From Streblospio benedicti (lineage: Eukaryota; Annelida; Polychaeta; Spionida; Spionidae): DNA of 64,000 bases. The notes below the pieces were generated by a model. It was given only the letters and a program-made list of their open reading frames with translations. It did no database searches and was not told the DNA's origin. Positions within the stretch are counted from its first letter, which is position 1. The number at the start of each line of letters is the position of its first letter. Of the stretch, positions 1 to 14,230 are shown one piece after another. Where the stretch lies: positions 23,007,427 to 23,071,426 of the forward strand of contig CM032662.1 in NCBI GenBank assembly GCA_019095985.1. The letters run 5' to 3'. A program made the translations under genes and the position numbers.

Positions 1-3000
1 TACACTGCATATCTGCATTGTTTCCATATGATCCATTTTCAATGACACATGACTTGAACCATATATCAGAAATATGTGATGATGTATGAATGTCCACTTT
101 TAGAAAATATGATAAAGTCTGGGCGTAGTGGCAGACACTGTTATCTATTAGACATCAAATAAATTATTTTACTGAACACCGTGCATAACCTAATAAATAT
201 CTACACGAGGGGAGTACAACGAGGGAATCAAAGTTGTCTGAAAACTTGCAGTTTGATACTAGGTAATTGGCTTTGATTTAACAATTGATTATTGGAACTA
301 TGAGTGGCCTTAAAATTATTAATTAGGGGCTGTGGAGGAGTACATAGAATCTTCATGGATGGTAGATGGTGGTAAGTGGATATAGATGTCTCCGCACCAC
401 AATGAGGCTTGGGCTGACACCATATAAGACCATTATGGAATCTTTGCCTATAACATTTATCAGACCAATTAGTCATTGTTATGAGTTTATAAGGGACACA
501 ACTCTGATATTGCTTACCATATAATATGAACAGTATGCATAGCACTGGTATTGGCATATGGTTAACGTCGTTACACCCTGGGTTTGGAAGCTATATATGG
601 TCAATTACTTTTAGTATCTTTCTGATTTGATATGATTCCAGTATGCGAGATTTGGTACTATTTGAAAGTAACAAAGCGACATCACAACTGTGTGTACATC
701 ACCCACACTAAACACACCTCGGTTGAGTCAAGTTCACATGAAATATTGAATAAGTTAAATCATGTTTGCTCACTCCAAGAGTATGATGTAATAATGTATG
801 AACCCCCTGTATTGGTGGTTGCGTTTGCACTTCTCTGACCACAAATATGCGGATCATAGGTGCGGAAAATTATAACGCACATATTCAACGTAAACCAACA
901 GCTAGTAAACGCGTTCAGTAATAATTTAGTAGAATTTAGTGCACTACGATTTACGCACCTTATTAGAGGAGCTGACGCAAATCGATCGTCCTATTTATTT
1001 CACCATATAAACAGAACTGGAATTTCCACCTCATCTGTACACCTTTAATATGAATGTACATTTACTAGTTCGCATACGACATAGCACACTAGTTTTCCCC
1101 ATCGTTGGTCACACCCATGACCCTTTTCCTACCAAACAGGCCACTCGGTACCCCCAACTACGGCATCACTCCCGCTCTCGCTCTTGCTTACAAGGACACA
1201 ATAACTTGTCCAAACGCGAGTTGGAGGACTTGGTTGTTCTAACACAAGTTTCTCGATTACGGGTGGTCGTAAAAACGCCGGGGAGTTCATTAATTGGCGG
1301 TGATAAGGACTTTATTGCTGCCGACTCCACGTGAGAGTGGTTATAGTGTGTTAGAGCGGACTGGACGGAAATAGTGCCGGCTATAACTTCCAAATGTAAG
1401 CTGTAGCACATCCAATAGTTGAACATGTTAATGAATTAAGGTGTTCTACGTGGTACGTACACGAATGATAAGCCATGATTTAGAAATCTTATTGTAAGCA
1501 ATACGACTATGAGTGAATGCATAACAAATGAATGGTAAATTCTTACAGTTTGTTCTCTTTTCAAAGTGTTATCACAATCAGTTGATCAGCGCAAGTAATA
1601 GAGGGCTGTAATTATGTGTAATTGGATAGAAATAAAAAACATATCTGTAATGACAAATCCATTGAGTATTAATGTAGACCACGAAAGCGCGTTATCGACA
1701 CACAGGTTATTGACTCACAGTGGTTACCACAGCTGATATATTTTTCATTGTACCAGCCACAATTATACGCTACAGTTTTCTAATGGAATAAGTTGTCACT
1801 TTTTAACAATACATGTGCTGGGATCTAGCTGAGTCACTGATCCACTGTTCGATTCTCACCTCCCTATCATCACGTCCAAGCGTCGCGGACGTACCTTCAT
1901 GTTGATGACTTATATATATATGTGTGTGTGTGTTTCCCAGCATGTTTCCAACCATTTACTCCACCATTCTTTGGAAGTGCTAAATATTATACTGGCCGGT
2001 GCTGGTCCACATAAAAGTAAGTTCATAAAAGCCAACATCGCAAGACGAATTCCTAGAAATCTGTATATGGCAATGCCTGATGCGGATTCGGGTTTTCAGG
2101 TCATCCTCCCTGGAGCATGACCAATAAGAACCTTCAAAAGCCTGTAATGGTTAAGTGACCTGTTTTACTATTTATCCACATCTCCTTAGGAGAGGATGGT
2201 TATGCTATATTTATTTTTATCTTTAAGTTGCATAGAAATGCACACCACATATACAAGCTACTGTTACTGAATGAGCAGCTGAGTGTATCAAAATGCGTTG
2301 ACTATTGTTACATAAACCTGTTTGAAACAAAAGGAAACACAACAGCGCACTTTTGAGTGTTTTTGTGGACAAGAGATAACTTTCTGCGCACAGTCTGTGA
2401 CACTCTGTAGCCGCCCGTGGGCCGAATAACAATAGTCTGTCTGCATTCTCACGAAAGAGCCAAAAAGCTATTACTTTCTAAATTGCTAAAATTTCAAACT
2501 TTTCAAAAGTTCATTTGCAAACAAATATCCGATGATGATATTACGACCGGTGTTATATATCAAATGACAAGAATGCAAATCCCGTTAAAAAGATGACACC
2601 AATTCTGGATCATGTTTGAGTGAGACAAAGGCCAGATCCGGGACAATCATGATCATCAGACGACATCAACAAAAGCCAATGGCCGCCTTCGCCACCGCCT
2701 CTGGCGGAGGAGACACAGGCGACTGTGATGATGCTAATAAAATACACCACTTCCTCTTTTGTAAAAATCACAACCAATTCATAAAAGTGTGTCAAATGCG
2801 TTTGTCTAGTTTATTAGCAATGTGCAGTAGCATTGTGCAGCTGGCCGTCTTAACACACACTTAAGTTTAGTAGAGAACAGAAAGTGTTGACTGTACGAAA
2901 AATAAGACTTCAATTACTTATAAACCAATTAGGCTGGAGATATCTTGAACGAATCTTTGAGAATTCTTACAAAGACAGACCGAGTATTTGGGTACTGCTG

Positions 3001-5700
3001 TGTATTATTCTGTAGAACTCAAAACAGTTATGGGGACGCTTTTGGAATAATTTTGACAAATAACATTATAGATGGAAATATGCCAGATCATAGTATGAAT
3101 ATGGTAATAACTACATTTTTCACTGCCCGTGGGCTCTGGCTGCGATTCCTGTCAAATTGTGACTTTTTTCGAGTGAACCATGTCACTCACACATTGGTCT
3201 CAATACATTATCCAGCCATGGTATTTATATCTCAATGCTGTCTAAGTTGTGTGGGGACTACGTATAATCTCCTGTCCCAAAGCGTCAAGATTCTCTATCA
3301 TATTTGAATTTGCATCTGTAGACGCTGCCTTTGTTAGTCTGCTGTGTCGTCTCATTGTTTATGCGTGAAGACAACACAAACTATTTCTGGTGAACAGACT
3401 ACAGTTGTAGAGACACAACCATCGAATAGCCGAACCAGATGTGATGTGGAACGAAAAAATCACGACGAAATGCTTTAGATACTAGACATACTACAAGTAT
3501 TTCACTATTTACAAAAAACAATTTCAACGTTGTCTTGTATTATTTTCAAATGGCACGATGGATTATAGAAAATTTCAAAATAGGTTGAATACTTGCAGGC
3601 ATATTGGATTATGTCATTAGATCATCATCAAACCTATTGGTAGACTCTTATGGTTTTCCTAATCAAACTTCCCGTCACACAATGAACCCTGACAATTTAC
3701 ACTTGCAGCATTGCAGGTAGAGTAAAGAGTAAATAACGTTAATCAATTCGTAACACCATATATAACAGTCAAATCAAAAGTCATGCTTCGGAAGTCCGAC
3801 TCAATTTGGGTAACTCTGGAGTTGCACAAACAAACAGTCTGACGAATCAAAATTGTTCCGTTGATTATTACAATATCTGGTGCAATAATCTATGGTTTAA
3901 TTTGCACGTATCAACACTAGGCACACCACCAGAATTATCATCAAGTAGCCCGTACCATACTAAGTATACCGTAGCTCCCGACCTTGAGTAACTTAGTTGG
4001 AGTAACATTTGGGAGTTTCGGGCAACAGGATGCAAATCTTAAAATCTAATGTTTGAACGCATTGAAGTGTTTCGCCTGTGTTCAATATGCGCAACCTATT
4101 TATATATACCCTTTCTCGACACATACCTACTAAACATGAATTGTAGTGCCACAAATTTAAAATAATCAACGAAACATTTGATTGGTCAGACTGGTTGTTT
4201 GGGTCATTCCAGAGTTCCAAACGGCTTTACCCCCGCGATATTGGACATGACTCGAGACGGCAAATACAAGAAATAGGGCTCTTATATTAACCCAATCTGA
4301 CCCAGCCACGCATTTCCTACAGGAAGACGTTGTAGAAAGGTGTGGTAAATGCTCGTTCGGTCATTACAAAACGTTCACATCAATATTGCCATACAGTTTT
4401 CATTTATAAATCTCAATACTTCTGCTTTTGATCACACCGCCCATTTCCTCATTCGCAGAAAAAAGATACACGTGAAGAGAGCATCGATATGTTTGTGGTG
4501 TACACTTAATGTACAAACACGATACCAATGCTTGTATGCACTCTGATGTGTGCCTATTTGACCAGGACGGCAGGACACAGAGAACAAATAGAAGCTAACA
4601 CTTGCTTGACGGCTACATTCTGTTTGTTTGTGATAAAAGAGTTGTGAAGACCATTATTCGTTAATCACATTTCAAGAACTTACAAATCAGAACATTCACT
4701 ATCATTTCGCACGCTCAAATAGTTCAGCAATCGTGAAGTGTATTGTCTTGAAAGTTTAGATGTTTTTTTAAAAATTGTTTGGTAGATTTATGAAAGTTAA
4801 AAAAATTCCCAACCTGTTTCAATTAATTTTCATATAGAATGATCTTTTCTTCTTCTATCATACATATCTCAGGTACGTGTGCACTATCCACTATTCCTTG
4901 AAACATTCAAATTTATTGCCTGTGTCTGTTGAAAACGTCTATAGCTTAAACTTGGAGCAAAAATATAAATACCTGCGTACTTCTAAATCCAAATATAGAG
5001 GCCATATCACCCACATTAAGCATGGTAATCCCCTTACACAGACCCCATAGCCCCAGGGGCAGAAGATAAAGAAAATATTTGCAGACGTAAGTTGATGATT
5101 GCATGGGGAGGCAATCTTAAAGGCCACGACCGAATCTCATAACGTCATAGCCTTGGGTAAGGAAGTAAGATTGTTTTAGTGTTACGAAACTGTCAGAGGG
5201 CAAATGTGGCAGCTTATTTTGGACGCTTAAATCATGTTTGCTGAGGAGAAGGCTACAACTGTGTGAGTGTGCGACTGTACGTAGATGAGTAAAGAGATAT
5301 ACATGTATTTAGGCAGGATTTTCATATTATTCATCTATTTTCCCTGTATCTCTTCCATGTACAAAAGAAACGTATGATGAGTGAGATGTCATATCACACT
5401 TTCCCCTATAAAAATACTCTGCGCTGATAAAGCAGACCTGATAATGCGTTGTCGTGGGTAGACCGTTGGGACACAAAATATTAATAGGATAATTACGATA
5501 TGAAAAAAATGAGTGACTATTGTCTATGTGGGACTCAGACTGAGACGAAATCAACATACAAACATATAATAGGTCAATTATAAGCTTCACATCCGAAGCA
5601 TCTACGTCTTGACATACGTAACCACCACTTCGCTATACCAGCCAACAACGAACAGAATAGAATACAAACCGCTTGTAATCAACTGTGTCCCACCCATTTT
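1..5700. other. AT-rich non-coding stretch, no gene seen
   Basis: No open frame here has a recognisable domain, a coherent splice pattern or coding-like composition. The longest frames are about 60-120 codons, as expected by chance. A short stretch near 1,810-1,860 contains a GTTCGATTC box resembling a tRNA-type B box and may be an old SINE remnant, but no matching A box or tail is clear. Confidence 0.6.
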
Positions 5701-5738
5701 GCTTTGTGTGCAACCATGACGTCATGGCTTTGTGTGCA
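5701..5738. promoter_or_regulatory. CRE palindrome between 12-bp direct repeats
   Basis: The 14-bp perfect palindrome CCATGACGTCATGG (5714-5727) contains a full cAMP-response element core TGACGTCA. It is framed by two exact copies of GCTTTGTGTGCA at 5701-5712 and 5727-5738; the second shares one base with the palindrome. A CACGTG-type E-box lies farther right near 5,861. The arrangement is seen directly. A role as a CREB/ATF-type enhancer is inference, and no gene start is visible nearby. Confidence 0.35.
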
Positions 5739-6113
5739 CTAATCACGCACCTGCTAGCGTCTTGGAGTTGCAGACGATCAGAGGAAGAGTTTCAATGGAC
5801 AGTGGACAGTTTAATCAGCGCTCCATGGTAGCGTCGTCTTCTCTGCCTGAGGCCAGCACACACGTGATTACTTATCACCTCGTTTAGACGAGTAAACATG
5901 GGAGGTCTGCTGGATTTGTATACAATGGAGTGCTATTTTCAATCCTGTTGTGGGTGCATAGTATCGTCCTTGTGGGTTTACTGATATATTTTATTTGCGT
6001 GAGACTTATATAATAGTATTGAGGTGCAAATGAGAAAGGACATTTCCTGGTGTGTTATCATCAGAATTGTTGCAATTTTGTTACACACCGGATCCTCCGT
6101 AGTACAAAATGCA

Positions 6114-6180
6114 CAGTGGTTAGAGCGCACAACCAACAAACAGGATTTGCCTGCGTCGTGAGTTCGCGGCCCGCCCACGG
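6114..6180 (+). repeat. tRNA-derived SINE-like head
   Basis: GTGGTTAGAGCGC resembles a polymerase III A box. About 40 bases later GTGAGTTCGCGGCCC resembles a degenerate B box. The spacing is that of a tRNA-derived SINE head. I see no clear tail or second copy in the window, so this is a weak call. Confidence 0.3.
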
Positions 6181-6792
6181 CAGACGTATCGCCAAACAGT
6201 TACATCGTGCGTCTGCCAGTGTACTGCCGATCTCCACTCAGCGTATGGCTACTGTCGAGTATATCACACAAGACGGTGGCGACACCAAGCCCGAGGCTCG
6301 GAAGCCTAATTAAAAGGCGTGTCCCGTGTATACACCTCTGCACTTTGTAGAACTCACCTAGCTTGAAAACAATAGCTAGTGTGACCCCTCCAAACCCCCT
6401 TGGCTCAGTTGCTTACCTAATCTGCCAAGCAAAACAGGACCACATTTGAAATAAGCAACACATAGATCTATATATGTACGCTTTCATGTGCTATCCTAGG
6501 AACATTAATTCCTGAACAAACTCAATCAATCAATCATTCAAACCATTCGGAACTCCTAATGTTACTATTAACATGTGCTGGCCATTTTGCATACAGCCTC
6601 TAGCCGATGTCATTGCTAGAACACTACACAAACATTACATCATAAAAAATACATCATTCATAAGAGTCATAGGCAGTTCAACTGGGGTGGGGGTGGGGTA
6701 GGGCGCATCAAAATACCTTATTTTCTCATAGGGGTTTTGGCATGTTCGCTATTGATTGCGTGTGTACGAAACCAATGAGATCGTTTCGGTGC

Positions 6793-6827
6793 ATCCCCCT
6801 CCTTTGTCTGAAAACCTGGATCTGACA
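6793..6827 (-). mobile_element. Fragment of the GGCAGATCCAGG MITE family
   Basis: On the minus strand the segment reads CAGATCCAGGTTTTC and then a purine-rich GGAGGGG block. This matches one end of the MITE whose two-ended copy lies at 42,345-42,487. Only this one end is present. Confidence 0.45.
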
Positions 6828-9800
6828 GAGATAATGTTAGTATAAAATAACGTTATAACTCTGCTATAGTACTCTACCACTGTCGAACGATACATCCTAC
6901 CCACATTGCCATCTTAGCGTCTCCGTATCCGCACTTAGCCATACTTTGGAGATGATGGTCAAACAAACTGACATCTTTACCCACATAAACCCTTCCCAAT
7001 ATCGCCCATTTGCTCGCTGTAAATCACCAACTGTCCCCGACTAATACAATTAAGTGATACAAGATCTGCAATGGGCAGTAAATTAGGTCTCAAGGCCGAC
7101 TTAGTCCGCTGGCACAACAGTTGGTGGTGGGGAATTCGAGTCTGCCGGATGATCCCTCAGTGAGGATTCAGTGATCGAACGATATGACGAGTTTATGTGT
7201 CACTCGACCCATTATCGTGGTGCGACAATCATAAAAACTTGGCGGTGCTATCAACCAGTTTAGAGTCTTTGGTAGCCGCTAAGTCTCTATTAGGTAGAGT
7301 GAAATATGAACTTGTCCATTAGTTATTTTTCCTTAAAAGGAAAGCGTGTACAAGTCAGACTACACGTTGTCCTCATCAAAGACAAAGGGAAGTTTTGCAG
7401 GATTTTACTGGGCGATAATGCTTATGGGAACATGTACTTTGCTCCGGATTTTAGGAATTTAATGGTCATATGTTTAGTCTGTGTATAGATGTTATGGACA
7501 TTTTATTATGCATCCCACTTATACGAAATAAAGTTATACAATACAATTTATAGACTATGGATTTCTAATTTCCTCCATTATTGTTGGTAGCTGTGGTCTA
7601 AGATTCCTAAATCCACACGTCAGTCAAGGACATCTATTCAACGTCCAGAACGTTCTCATCCGCAATATTACCATTCTTTTCATCTTTGTTGCTTGTTCTT
7701 GATTTTTGGTTTGATTGGATGGACCACAATTGATGTTTTACGCAACCTCTATACACTTCCTGGATCAAAGTAACACAATTCAACGTCATTGCACAGTTAT
7801 ACGCCCTTGCGCTTAATTTGACTGTGGTTAGCTGATACGTCAGTCTGTAAAAAATCATTTTAATCATATTAGTATTTGTTTTGTTTGTGCATGCTGTAGA
7901 TTGTAATGTCCATATGGTATTATATGTGAAACAACACTTTTCATGCAAATGGCACCTCAGATGTTTTCTACATCAACTCACACATTCGGACATACAGATA
8001 TTATTTTTAGCCCCCACCCCAATGCATCCTCATCAAAACTAGTTTGATGAAAACCTGCATGAAGCATGAAAGTGAAGAAATAAAAACCATATCAATTATC
8101 ATTTTAAACACAGACGGCAAACTCTGTTCTACAACTATGCTAGATTTAAATGAATTCATGGGTAGTTTACTTGGTGAAGTTCCTATAGAAGGGGTCCAAT
8201 AACATGTGTTTCACTGTAAACACTTACGCCCTTTTTAGTAGAGAGTAAAGTCCGCACGCAGAGGTCAGAATCACACGACACGGGAACGCGAAATGGACGC
8301 CAAAATCATGTGAGAGCCAAAACGAGGCGCGCACCTGCCGCATTCCCGCGTAATGTCGTTTGGACATCACCAGACGGCATAAAATACGCTAAATATGCAG
8401 AAACTCTTTTACGACGAACGACGTACACCTGAGGCTGGTAATGGGGCAAGTGGCACAGACGGCAACAATAACATTTTGTGACGGTGTGATGTCACTAAAT
8501 CGCACGTTAAATGTGCTGAAATTATGATGAACCATGCCAACGATAGCCAGCGAGAACAAGTCACCTGCACGAGCCTTGATTGCTAACCTGGATAGTTTAT
8601 GGAACTGAAAGTAGACAGCCATTGCTTGCTGGAGCCCTTCTTTGACTGGTTATTTCTTGGTCTTATCGGTTTTTGTGATGAATGTGCTGTAATATATAAA
8701 GAAATCACTATGTGATCCTTTGTAAAGCCATCTTAGCAATAGTTATCCTTAGATCATCCAGGATCAACCTGAGACACAACTTATCAGTCATACATTTTAC
8801 AATAGCTTAGTTTATCGCTCACTGATGGCTGCTGACAAAATTATGGGTCTTTACTGCGATTGAGATGGCATTATTTTGCTGTAAAAGTCTATGGCCATTC
8901 TCTCAAATAGATTTTTAAAGCATCTTGAAGGAACCGGGGGACTGGTTGTTGGTGAGCAAGAGACATAAGGCTCAATTTCTATGCCATTAGAGTGAGCTAT
9001 CGGACACAAAATTGGTGAGTATGGCGGGTCATTCGTCGGCTCGACGAGAACTTTAATATGGTGAAGCTTACATTACAATTGACTTAATAAGTGAAACTTC
9101 AACAGGGATTACTATAAACGAGCATGTAAAAGCCCAGGTTGAACATCGGTCTATTTTGGGGGTGGGCCTTTAAGTGAGCGGATATTTTCACCATTGTATT
9201 CGTTTACTGAAGATGTCTTTTCACATTTGCACAGTATTCATAACTTTTCATTGATTGTAAGGTAGAAATTGCTCCAGTATTTATTGTACTTTCCTGTATA
9301 TAGAACATGTGACTGGGCCAAATGGCATGTAGGCTACGGCATTGTCCCACTTGGTTAGAAAATATTAAAGTGTGTTGCAGAAAGTAGGACAGTGTAAGAA
9401 TGCATGGCCTACTTTAAAAACTGACAAAACAGTTCAAACGACATAGTTCTTGAGTAAAATGGGAGTCTGAGTGAGATGCAGCCAGGGACCCAAATTGCAA
9501 TAAATATGGTTGATTACAATAGAAATAAGTATAGGCGAGGCAAACCACTTGTTTGATCATTTTCTTAGTTAATAATCAAGCCCTTTCACCTGTGCAGGCG
9601 TGTACAAACATTTATTGGTTATCATGCTCTGGACCTGAAATCCGTATCAAGCATTTACTCAACTATACATATACAGTCCGTACCGTTCATATTTTACTAG
9701 CGTTCAAGAATTTCACACAAGTTGACTCCTCGCGTCTGCGGCACAATACTTACATGTACAAGGCATCTCTGGGATAGCAGCAAGAATTTTACGCAAATAA

Positions 9801-10202
9801 TATAGTGCTGCGCATATGGAAATACAAGAACACACTATTTATGATACATTAGATTCTAACATTTGACAACTAAAATACTATAATCGCACTGACAACGTCA
9901 TATATTACATGGCCCATGTGGCCCGTGTGTCACATTGCATTAGACTGTCCAGAGTGTCCATGACCAGGTCATCATCATGAAACATCGGTCAGGGGTGGCG
10001 TGGGTGCTGGTACCCTGCCTCGTATGTCTGCCACTGCATATACACCAGAAGTGTGAACATGGTGAGGTACGAATGGTTAAACAGCAAAAAGATCAATCTT
10101 TTGTTTTAATTACTAAACCCACACCGTGAGGTTTCGTTCAATTATTGTACTTGGGCTTACATTTTGATGCTAAATTGGACTATGCAATCAATGGTTTGAA
10201 CC

Positions 10203-10330
10203 TCTATGCAATCCCCCCCCCCAAAAAAAAAAAAAAAAAAAACACAAAAAAAGACAAAAAAAACGAAAAAAACACAAAAAAAACAAAAACAAAAAACAAG
10301 CAAACAAGTAAACAAAAAATTAACAAAAAC
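10203..10330 (+). repeat. C-run followed by long A-rich tract
   Basis: A run of C is followed by about 18 A and then an A-rich stretch of AAAAAAC-type repeats to about 10,330. It could be the decayed tail of a retroposon, but no body is recognisable upstream. The lysine-rich open frame across it is an artefact. Confidence 0.6.
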
Positions 10331-12119
10331 AAAACAAACTCACTAAGGTTCGGGGCTACTGTTAGTATGCATATCATGGCTCACATGCGGGGGTGGGGAT
10401 GGGGTCTTACAAGCATATGAGAAATGATCAGTTGATGATCAATAAGTGGGCCAATGAACTGGTGTAAATTGTAAAGTTGTGAGAGCATGACTTGGGTCAG
10501 GACTATAAACTACCACATTTACGTTTACATCAGCAGAAGTGGGTGGTTCAAAATTCTGGGGAGCATTTATATAGTGGTGGCCCGAAAAATTGGTTTTATA
10601 ATATGAGTGGCGGGGTTGAGAGATGCTAACATTTTAAAAGTAAAGGCGGAGCCTCGGCCTGAAAATCATAATACAATGGTTTCATTAGTTTTCACAGCCC
10701 CCTGGAGCACCGTAACAAATGGTAGAGCCCTCAATATGCAATATATATGATGATGAGAAAATCAAGGAAGGCACCATAAGATCAAATAATAAGATTTTTG
10801 TGAAACACGCAATAAAGAGATTGATGCAGTCCTACTATTAAAGAGCCCCCATGATTGCACCAATATGTTCGAACGCAACTTGAACCTAGTTCACTTTTAA
10901 TCTAAATATAGACATCCATGGAGCCAGATGCTGCTTTTCTATACAAAACGTCTCTTTATCAGAGTAAAGTACATGATTAATACAATGTGTTTTGTAAGAT
11001 GATTATAAATTGCTCGTGTTATTCGTACAATGTGGGGATGGTGATAGAGTAAGTCTGTCTGCTGTAGAACAAATGTATGCTAAATATCAACTAAGTTGTG
11101 ACCAATTATATTCGGCCTCAATTATATAACGGGAAAACCCCACTGACCATCCCCACCTTCTTTTATGTAATGCCACTTTCTCCTACATAATCAGAAACAA
11201 AGTGAGCTCCATATAAAACACACAAAATATCAATCTAAGCACATCAACCGGGCCTAAATACCATAAAACCATATCTACAACCTGATGAGCAATAACTCCA
11301 ATGGCGTATCTATGCTGGTATTGGTTCGTACCTAGAAACATCTAACATGAGTAGATATACTTCACTCTTTTGACCTCTTCCAACTTTACTAATTCTCAAA
11401 AACACAATGGACATATTTAAATAGGATATTTGTAAAAAAAATCTGTATAATCACTGTTGATATTGAGGTAGTTATAGCTCATTTGGCAAACTTCATCAAG
11501 AATGATACTGGGGATAAAACTGTGTGCCCGTCTAATGAAATCACAGGTTCCTGCCGTTGCTGCCTAAATCGCGGCCAGTTATTTTGGCGCGAGTTAAACG
11601 TCACTTCCCACATTGTCTCCACATTTTGTCGGGAATTCACCCCATTATCTAATACGCACTTACATCATTACATGAGCTGGGGCCACAGCAAAAGTGGGAC
11701 CTTTATATCCCAACACATAGGCGGGGTAACAATAGAGCGAGGCGGGTGTGGAGTGATGCAGGGTGTACAGAGTACTCGTACCACGTTAGGTGCCACAGTG
11801 ACGTGATTTCTGGCTCGCCGGTATTCAGCGCTGTTCTTTTGTACATACAGGTATAATACTATACGGGGTGTATAAATTGTGTGCTGAATACGCACCAATT
11901 TAAGCCAACTGAGAGAGACCATTATCTCTACGTAATTTCATAGGATGACACAATATCTTAAGCTTTTGTCGAAGTCGAGACAGTTCGTAGCCAATACAAA
12001 TAGAAGTATGAGAATGTTGAATCTATAGAAGGTGTTGTTGTGCGCAAGTACAAAATGTACTCGTTGCACCCCCAAATGAGAGCATAACATCCAGACACTC
12101 CCTATTATGTAATAAATCT

Positions 12120-12470
12120 GTCCATTACTTACAACTACTAACGGCGGCATGGCTGAACGGCACCTACTAAATGAAAATTGATGCCGCACAATGCCGTCTG
12201 CCCCCTCCACACCAGACGACCGCCGCTTCATCATGATGCAGCCGATCGGCGGCGGCGGCGGCGGCGGCGCTAACAATGATCCATCCGCCGCGCACGCGCG
12301 TCTGATCGCCGCTAATCACGCGCAGGTGTTACCATGGTGATTAGTCAGTCCCGGAAGTGCCGTTGAGCCTCGTTGTGGCGATCTATGAGTTAGGCTGACA
12401 CCTGAGATGCCGTCAATCGACGGTGGCGGCTGTTAAATGTGAACCGGCCGGAGAACAGGACTTTCAGTAC
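12120..12470. promoter_or_regulatory. GC-rich island, possible regulatory element
   Basis: A GC-rich patch in AT-rich surroundings contains a (GGC)n run at about 12,248-12,270, CpG-rich sequence, CGCTAATCACG and GTGATTAGTC (homeodomain-type cores on both strands) and CAGGTGTTACC (E-box). No coding frame persists. The pattern is that of an enhancer or unmethylated island; conservation cannot be tested here. Confidence 0.3.
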
Positions 12471-13029
12471 ATGTAGGCCGCCTACTTGAGAATTTAAGGC
12501 CTTATATATAGCTCTGGTTATATGTTGCCATACTCATATATAGTTAGGGCTTATTATTCAGTTCGCAAGTTATTGAAATACTCTCTCATCTTATTACTTT
12601 TTATGGAAAGTCTTAAAGGCCTCAGTCAATCAAATAATGTGGATAATTTAGCGGCCTTAGATTGGCGTGTAAGAAAAATAATTGTTAACTTCCTTACGGC
12701 GTAGCTAGGTCTAACCTAACAAACTCGTTCCAGTTGAAAGAGACACTTTAACCAACCCTGTTAGATATAGAAACCCTGCACATATCGACAATGTACAACA
12801 GATTCCCAAGAGTGACAGAGTCAATTAGTGCAATGTTGCAGAATGTCTACAACACTGTAAACTATAGCAATTGTAAATAATTTTACCACTCAATTGTCCT
12901 TGTTGATCTTCGAGGGACAGGGAACTAGAATGTACTATATGTTATTAAATGAAACAATCAGTGATTCAGTGGTAAAACCCGTATGTTAAGTCATTTAGTC
13001 ATCTCGTTCCATCGATTTTAGTCGAGTGT

Positions 13030-13220
13030 AAAATGTGACACACTGCCGTGGCCGGGATAACATGTCGCCCCCTCGAGAGTCGTCTGCGCGGCGCCGCCAG
13101 GACGGCGGCGGCGGCGGCGGGGGATGCGACCTACACGCGCAGTGCGTGAACGCACACACGCACTTCCAGAGACATTGACAGGCCGCGACGATGAGAAATA
13201 GCCCCGGCTGTGGACATGAC
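13030..13220. promoter_or_regulatory. GC-rich island with (CGG)n run
   Basis: This is a second short CpG-rich patch with a (CGG)n run near 13,105-13,120. The proline- and arginine-rich minus-strand frames across it derive from the triplet run and have no splice context. Function is unknown; a regulatory or unmethylated island is the simplest reading. Confidence 0.25.
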
Positions 13221-13999
13221 AGCATGTGGGAGGAAGGGGGTGTATACAGCCAAACAGTAAATGTGGCAGAATCATTCATGCCTGTAAACACCCAAATCAG
13301 ATTATATTTTCTTTGAGGCATTTTTAAAGATAAATTACTCCATGGAGATAACCAATCTCTTTCTAATGCGTGTACATATTTCATGCTTCAGCTTAAGTAG
13401 GCATATTGTTTTTATTAACAGAGTCAATTGGTGCCGGGACGGGGAATTGCGGCTGTTAGATCAAACTACTCACTGAAAGGTTCGGAAAACAATAGTCACG
13501 CTTAGGTCTTAGTGTAGAGGGACCTCGAAGCGGGGACATGAGCCAGTGATATGAAGAGACCTAGTCTGAAGACAATTGAATCGCAGTAGATTTTTAATGT
13601 AATGGATATCGATAAGTTACTTTAGGAGTAAGAGAGCCGAATATCACTCACCGAGTGTAGAGTATTAAACTGTGTAGAGTAGGAGATCATTCTGTACCAC
13701 TCCACTTCTCATCCAATCAGAATCGCATCTTTTCAATAGTTATGGGAGAAAAAATACAAATGACAATGCCAGTAGTGAGTAACAAAATAGTCTACCATTT
13801 GCTTTGATAAGATTGTAGAAACTACGAGCTGTTTTAGCATCACAATTTTTTTAAACAACAGACTTCATTGCGCCCAAAGTATATTCACACACTCATAAAT
13901 CATTGCTCCGGCGACCTCAAGAGTTTTGTGGACTACTAGGTTATTCATATAAAACACGTTTGACTTTGAAAAGTAGACAATGGTTATAGTCATGAAAGT

Positions 14000-14230
14000 A
14001 GTTCCGGGTTGGGCCATAATGCGATTTACCCACGGCGATGGCGTGACAAGTAAAACATGGAGCCGTCAGATGGAATCAGCATCACGCCAATTCCACCGTG
14101 GCGTTTGTTCACGTGATTTTTACATGTGGCCGACACGACCTGATGTGCATTAGGTGCGCTAATCGTGTATACTCCGAGCCTCGGGTGACGGTAAACTCAG
14201 TGTATGACACGTGCACAGCTAGCAAATGAA
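14000..14230. promoter_or_regulatory. Motif-dense island, possible enhancer
   Basis: A compact island contains GTTTGTTCACGTGATT (forkhead-like plus CACGTG E-box), CATTAGGTGCGCTAATCG (paired ATTA-type cores) and a second CACGTG near 14,208. The word CCACGGCGATGGCGTG also echoes CCACCGTGGCG on either side. There is no open coding frame. The motifs are seen; the enhancer role is inferred. Confidence 0.25.

Larger units (their letters stand above)
5739..12100. other. Non-coding stretch with scattered repeat remnants
   Basis: I see no gene. The stretch contains the SINE-like and MITE fragments listed separately, an A-rich tract at 10,210-10,330, and a short GC-richer island at about 8,270-8,370. 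The open frame at 11,483-11,806 (107 codons) has no domain or splice context and is probably chance. Confidence 0.55.

Noticed and set aside
13000-13384. 129-codon minus-strand frame across the (CGG)n island
   Set aside because: Its length comes from a GC-rich triplet run. There are no splice sites in matching phase and no recognisable family.
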